From: Rothia sp. ZJ932
GTDB lineage: Bacteria; Actinomycetota; Actinomycetes; Actinomycetales; Micrococcaceae
Length of the DNA stretch: 64,000 nucleotides
Direction: 5' to 3'
Assembly (NCBI RefSeq): GCF_016924835.1
Contig: NZ_CP070480.1
Coordinates: 868,001-932,000, forward strand
The translations under genes were made by a program, and so were the position numbers. Under the pieces are notes generated by a model that did no database searches, was not told the DNA's origin, and saw only the letters and a list, made by a program, of their open reading frames with translations. Each line of letters begins with the position of its first letter. Within the stretch, counting starts at the first letter, position 1. Of the stretch, positions 61,212-64,000 are shown piece after piece.

Positions 61212-63122
61212 GTGGAGAACAACAATCAAAAACATAACGCCCATGAGAGCGAACCAACTCGCCTTGATCTGCCGCTCAATGACGAGTCACAGGATCAGCT
61301 AACCGAGGTTATTTCGTCTCTCGAGCTAGCCTCCGACCTCTCTCAGTCCTGGGCTGTAGAGCACTCTGCTGCCGCACCGGTCGATGAAAGCGTCGCCGAA
61401 GACCTGCGTCAGGTGCGAACTGCAACAGTAGTTGTCAAAGACCTTAGCTTTCCTCTAGAAACGACGGATGCACCCGGTTACCGTACCCAGTTACGTAAAA
61501 CGGCGACGCAACTCGATGATTATGTTTTGCCCAAACTTGCTTCTGTGGATTCCCCACTGACGGTGGTGATCGGCGGTTCAACGGGCGCGGGTAAATCAAC
61601 TTTGGTCAACACCCTCATCGGTAAGCCTGTTACCCGCTCGGGGGCTATCCGTCCCACGACGCGTCAGCCAGTTTTATTGCACCGTCCTGAAGATGCGGCG
61701 GCTTACGCTCCCGAGCGCATTCTGCCGCATCTGGTGCGCGTCCACGCTGAAAACGGTCGTTTGCCCGGTGCAGACCCGCACACCGGTGTCGATCAGCTCA
61801 TAATGATGCCCGAAGAAGAGATTCCTGCTGGCATTGCACTCATTGATGCCCCCGATATTGATTCGGTCTCTGAAGATAACCGCCGTTTGGCGAAGCAGCT
61901 TCTCTCGGCTGCTGATTTGTGGTTGTTCGTCACCACGGCTAACCGCTATGCGGACGCTGTGCCCTGGGAACTGTTGAATGAGGCGGCAACCCGCGATATT
62001 ACGGTTGCTGTGGTGCTCAACCGCGTCCCTGAGGGGGGTGAGGACGAAATTGAAGAGGATCTACGGCGCATGCTTGCAGATGCGGGTATTGAGGCTGCTT
62101 TCTTGATGACCGTCATTGAGCAAGAGCGCGATGAGCAGGGGCTGATTTCACCCGCCTCTGTTGTTCCTTTGATTTACTGGTTGCGTGAGCTGGGCGCTGA
62201 TAGCGCTCAACGTTCGCAGATTGCGCGTAAGACCCTTGAAGGTGCCTTGCGCTCGATTGCTGCCCAAACCCGGTCTTTGCAAAAGGGGCAGAGCGCCCAG
62301 TATGCAACAGCCCAGCATCTGCGTACTACCGTAGGCCGTGCTTATGAAGATGCGTACGCAAATATTCACGCAGCAACCCAAGATGGTTCTCTGCTGCGGG
62401 GTGAGGTGCTCTCACGCTGGCAAGATTTTGTGGGAACGGGCGAGTTTTTCCGGTCATTGGAGACCAGCATTGGTCGTTTGCGCGACCGCATCGCAGGTTT
62501 CTTCAACGGTCAGCCTACCCAGGCTGCCCCGGTTGAAGAGGCTCTTGAAGTTGGGCTGCACGCCATTATTCTTGAGGAGGCAGCCAAAGCTGCTGAAACT
62601 TCTCAGCGTCGGTGGCTTGATGAACCCGCCGGACGCGCCCTGTTAGCAGGAGATGACCTCGGTCAGTTGCACGAGGGATTCTCCGGTGAGGTTGCCGAGA
62701 GTATTCGCGCTTGGCAGCAGGACATCATGGATCTGATTCAGCGTGAAGGCGCTGACAAACGCCAGAAGGCGCGTTTCATGTCTTTGGGTCTGAACGCAAC
62801 CGCTGTGGTTCTTATGGTAGCGGTGTTCTCGATGACAGGTGGCTTGACCGGTCTTGAAGTGGGCATCGCAGGTGGCTCGGGTGTTGTCGGGCAGAAACTA
62901 CTGGAAGCTATTTTCGGTGAGGACGCAGTACGCCGTATGACCAAGGCAGCGCGTGAGAGTCTTGAGGCACGCATCCGCGAGGTGCTTTCTACTCACCAAC
63001 AGCGTTTTGATGCGCGTCTTGATGCCGTAGACTTGGGCCCCGAACCTGCTGTAGTAGAGCAGGCTGCCGGTAGCCTTGAAATTGTCAGTGACTCGATGAC
63101 CGCAGGAGGCACCCGTGGCTAA
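61212..63122 (+). CDS. dynamin-like GTPase, first of a pair
   Basis: A GTPase of about 636 residues with dynamin-family features. The P-loop GGSTGAGKST is at residues 121-130, the G3 region is LIDAPDIDSV and the G4 region VLNRVP. The later part is helical and carries one hydrophobic hairpin (about residues 530-570, NATAVVLMVAVFSMTGGLTG), which would anchor or bend membrane. The start is uncertain: GTG at 61212 is the most likely because the upstream frame (TTG at 61164) is not conserved-looking and no ribosome binding site is clear. It overlaps the next GTPase gene by 8 bp. Paired dynamin-like genes are known in actinobacteria (DynA/DynB, IniA/IniC). Confidence 0.82.
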   Translation: MENNNQKHNAHESEPTRLDLPLNDESQDQLTEVISSLELASDLSQSWAVEHSAAAPVDESVAEDLRQVRTATVVVKDLSFPLETTDAPGYRTQLRKTATQLDDYVLPKLASVDSPLTVVIGGSTGAGKSTLVNTLIGKPVTRSGAIRPTTRQPVLLHRPEDAAAYAPERILPHLVRVHAENGRLPGADPHTGVDQLIMMPEEEIPAGIALIDAPDIDSVSEDNRRLAKQLLSAADLWLFVTTANRYADAVPWELLNEAATRDITVAVVLNRVPEGGEDEIEEDLRRMLADAGIEAAFLMTVIEQERDEQGLISPASVVPLIYWLRELGADSAQRSQIARKTLEGALRSIAAQTRSLQKGQSAQYATAQHLRTTVGRAYEDAYANIHAATQDGSLLRGEVLSRWQDFVGTGEFFRSLETSIGRLRDRIAGFFNGQPTQAAPVEEALEVGLHAIILEEAAKAAETSQRRWLDEPAGRALLAGDDLGQLHEGFSGEVAESIRAWQQDIMDLIQREGADKRQKARFMSLGLNATAVVLMVAVFSMTGGLTGLEVGIAGGSGVVGQKLLEAIFGEDAVRRMTKAARESLEARIREVLSTHQQRFDARLDAVDLGPEPAVVEQAAGSLEIVSDSMTAGGTRG

Positions 63123-64000
63123 GGTTGAAACGGAATCAAAGATGACTGCGCTCTCGCGCTCAGTGGAGCAGGTTCAGGTTGCCTGGGAGCTGGGTCAAGG
63201 ACGAGTTGACCCTACCGTGCTGGTTGATGTTGAGCGGGTGCTGGAGCGTACTGCTTCGCGCCGTGAGCTGTCAGCTGAACACACTGTGATTGGCTTTTTC
63301 GGTGCAACGGGGTCGGGTAAATCTACCCTCTTTAACGCTGTTGTGGGCAAAGAACTCGCCCGCTCTGCCGCTCGCCGGCCCACCACGTCCACCGCCCAAG
63401 CCGCTGTCTGGGGCGAGGCAGGCAGCCAGGAGTTACTGGACTGGTTGCAGGTTAAGAACGCAACCGTGATGGACAGTAGTGGGGACGATGCCGCTCAAGC
63501 TCTCAACAGTGCGCAGGTACCGGTCACCACTGGCTTCTGGAACAGGGTGAAAACTTCGGTTGGTCGTGGTTCCACTGAAACTGCTCAGGGCGGTCTGATT
63601 CTGTTAGATCTGCCCGACTTCGACTCGGTAGAGGCGTCTAATCGCACTCTCGTTGAGCGTATGGTCTCTATGGTTGATGTGTTGGTGTGGGTGGTTGATC
63701 CCCAGAAATACGCCGACGCTGTTATTCACGATGACTTCATTGCACCGCTGGCTGAGCACGGCGGCGTCATGTTGGCGGTGCTCAACCAGGCAGATCGACT
63801 GGATGAAGCAGAGATTCCTCATGTGCTGGACTCGTTGAAGCTTTTACTCGCACAAGACGGTCTCACCGGTAATTTGCTGGCACCTCCGCTGGCGGTCTCG
63901 GCAATGACCGGGTACAACATCGCTAAGTTGCGGGAAACTCTTGGACGCGTGGCGGTTGAAAAATCCGCCGCGGTGGCACGTATCGGTGCTGATGTTGAGA
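63115..64000 (+). CDS. dynamin/Era-like GTPase, second of the pair, cut by the window
   Basis: The first 295 residues of a gene that runs off the window. The P-loop FFGATGSGKST has GATGSGKST at residues 63-71, with SAARRPTTST (switch I region), LILLDLPDFDSV (G3) and VLNQADRLDE (G4) in order. The start is a GTG with GGAGG six bases upstream and overlaps the previous stop by 8 bp, so the two GTPases are translationally coupled and probably work as a hetero-oligomer. The frame stays open to the last base. Confidence 0.85.
   Translation, partial: MAKVETESKMTALSRSVEQVQVAWELGQGRVDPTVLVDVERVLERTASRRELSAEHTVIGFFGATGSGKSTLFNAVVGKELARSAARRPTTSTAQAAVWGEAGSQELLDWLQVKNATVMDSSGDDAAQALNSAQVPVTTGFWNRVKTSVGRGSTETAQGGLILLDLPDFDSVEASNRTLVERMVSMVDVLVWVVDPQKYADAVIHDDFIAPLAEHGGVMLAVLNQADRLDEAEIPHVLDSLKLLLAQDGLTGNLLAPPLAVSAMTGYNIAKLRETLGRVAVEKSAAVARIGADVE

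Overview
The window looks like chromosome from a member of the Micrococcaceae, most probably a Rothia-like species. This is an inference from gene content and order, not from a database search. Supporting signs are: a mid-50s GC content by eye; a wecA-like gene and an AtpI-like gene directly before the ATP synthase operon; the mismatch endonuclease NucS; a mycothiol-dependent formaldehyde dehydrogenase; DUF3039 next to a DEAD/DEAH helicase; DUF2017 next to ClpS; and the pairing of gltX with tRNA-Gln and tRNA-Glu. The window is almost entirely conserved core chromosome. I see no prophage, transposase, CRISPR array or plasmid functions.

Layout. 1-1420: the end of a CapD-like sugar-nucleotide enzyme and a polyprenyl-phosphate sugar-1-phosphate transferase. 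1413-9418: two small AtpI-type membrane proteins and the complete F1Fo operon atpBEFHAGDC, closed by a strong terminator. 9461-13135: nucS, a Cys/His-containing small protein, an AI-2E-type permease and a YbbN-like TPR co-chaperone. 13182-18300: a two-gene ABC exporter, DUF3039 and a helicase whose last 68 bp are duplicated downstream. 18307-21547 (minus): a Tat-exported SLH-like/CAP surface protein and pncB-pncA for NAD salvage. 21713-26933: clpS, DUF2017, murI, an MBL hydrolase, rph, the RdgB/HAM1 gene and a phosphotransferase. 26977-33713: a degenerate ADP-ribosylglycohydrolase-like gene, sbcD-sbcC and an MFS protein. 33814-41341 (minus): MBL hydrolase plus mycothiol-dependent dehydrogenase, an alpha/beta hydrolase, a YihY/BrkB protein, mqo, an orphan solute-binding lipoprotein and tRNA-Leu. 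41423-43917: bcp, a MarR regulator, two identical tRNA-Lys genes and a small unknown protein. 44098-57694: amino-acid biosynthesis (attenuated ilvB-ilvN-ilvC, serA, thrC, leuB, ilvE) with metG and two exported proteins interspersed. 57906-61089: an FAH-family hydrolase, gltX, a C-tract region, tRNA-Gln and two tRNA-Glu. 61212-64000: two adjacent dynamin-like GTPases, the second cut by the window edge.

How the genes fit together. IlvB/IlvN, IlvC, LeuB and IlvE are steps of branched-chain amino-acid synthesis, and the ilv operon has its own leader peptide and terminator. PncA and PncB turn nicotinamide into nicotinate mononucleotide. Mqo feeds electrons to the respiratory chain that drives the ATP synthase. 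GltX charges the tRNA-Glu, and probably the tRNA-Gln, encoded beside it.

Most interesting non-coding structure: (i) the ilvB attenuator with an apparently leaderless leader peptide; (ii) a shared module of about 160 bp (palindrome plus promoter) placed before the second copy of two unrelated duplicated tRNA genes; (iii) a C12 tract inside a small candidate transcription unit between gltX and the tRNAs; (iv) the duplicated helicase 3' end; (v) intercistronic hairpins inside the atp operon; (vi) a repeated pattern of -10 boxes 6-7 nt before start codons, suggesting leaderless mRNAs. I found no clear multi-gene system that is wholly undescribed.
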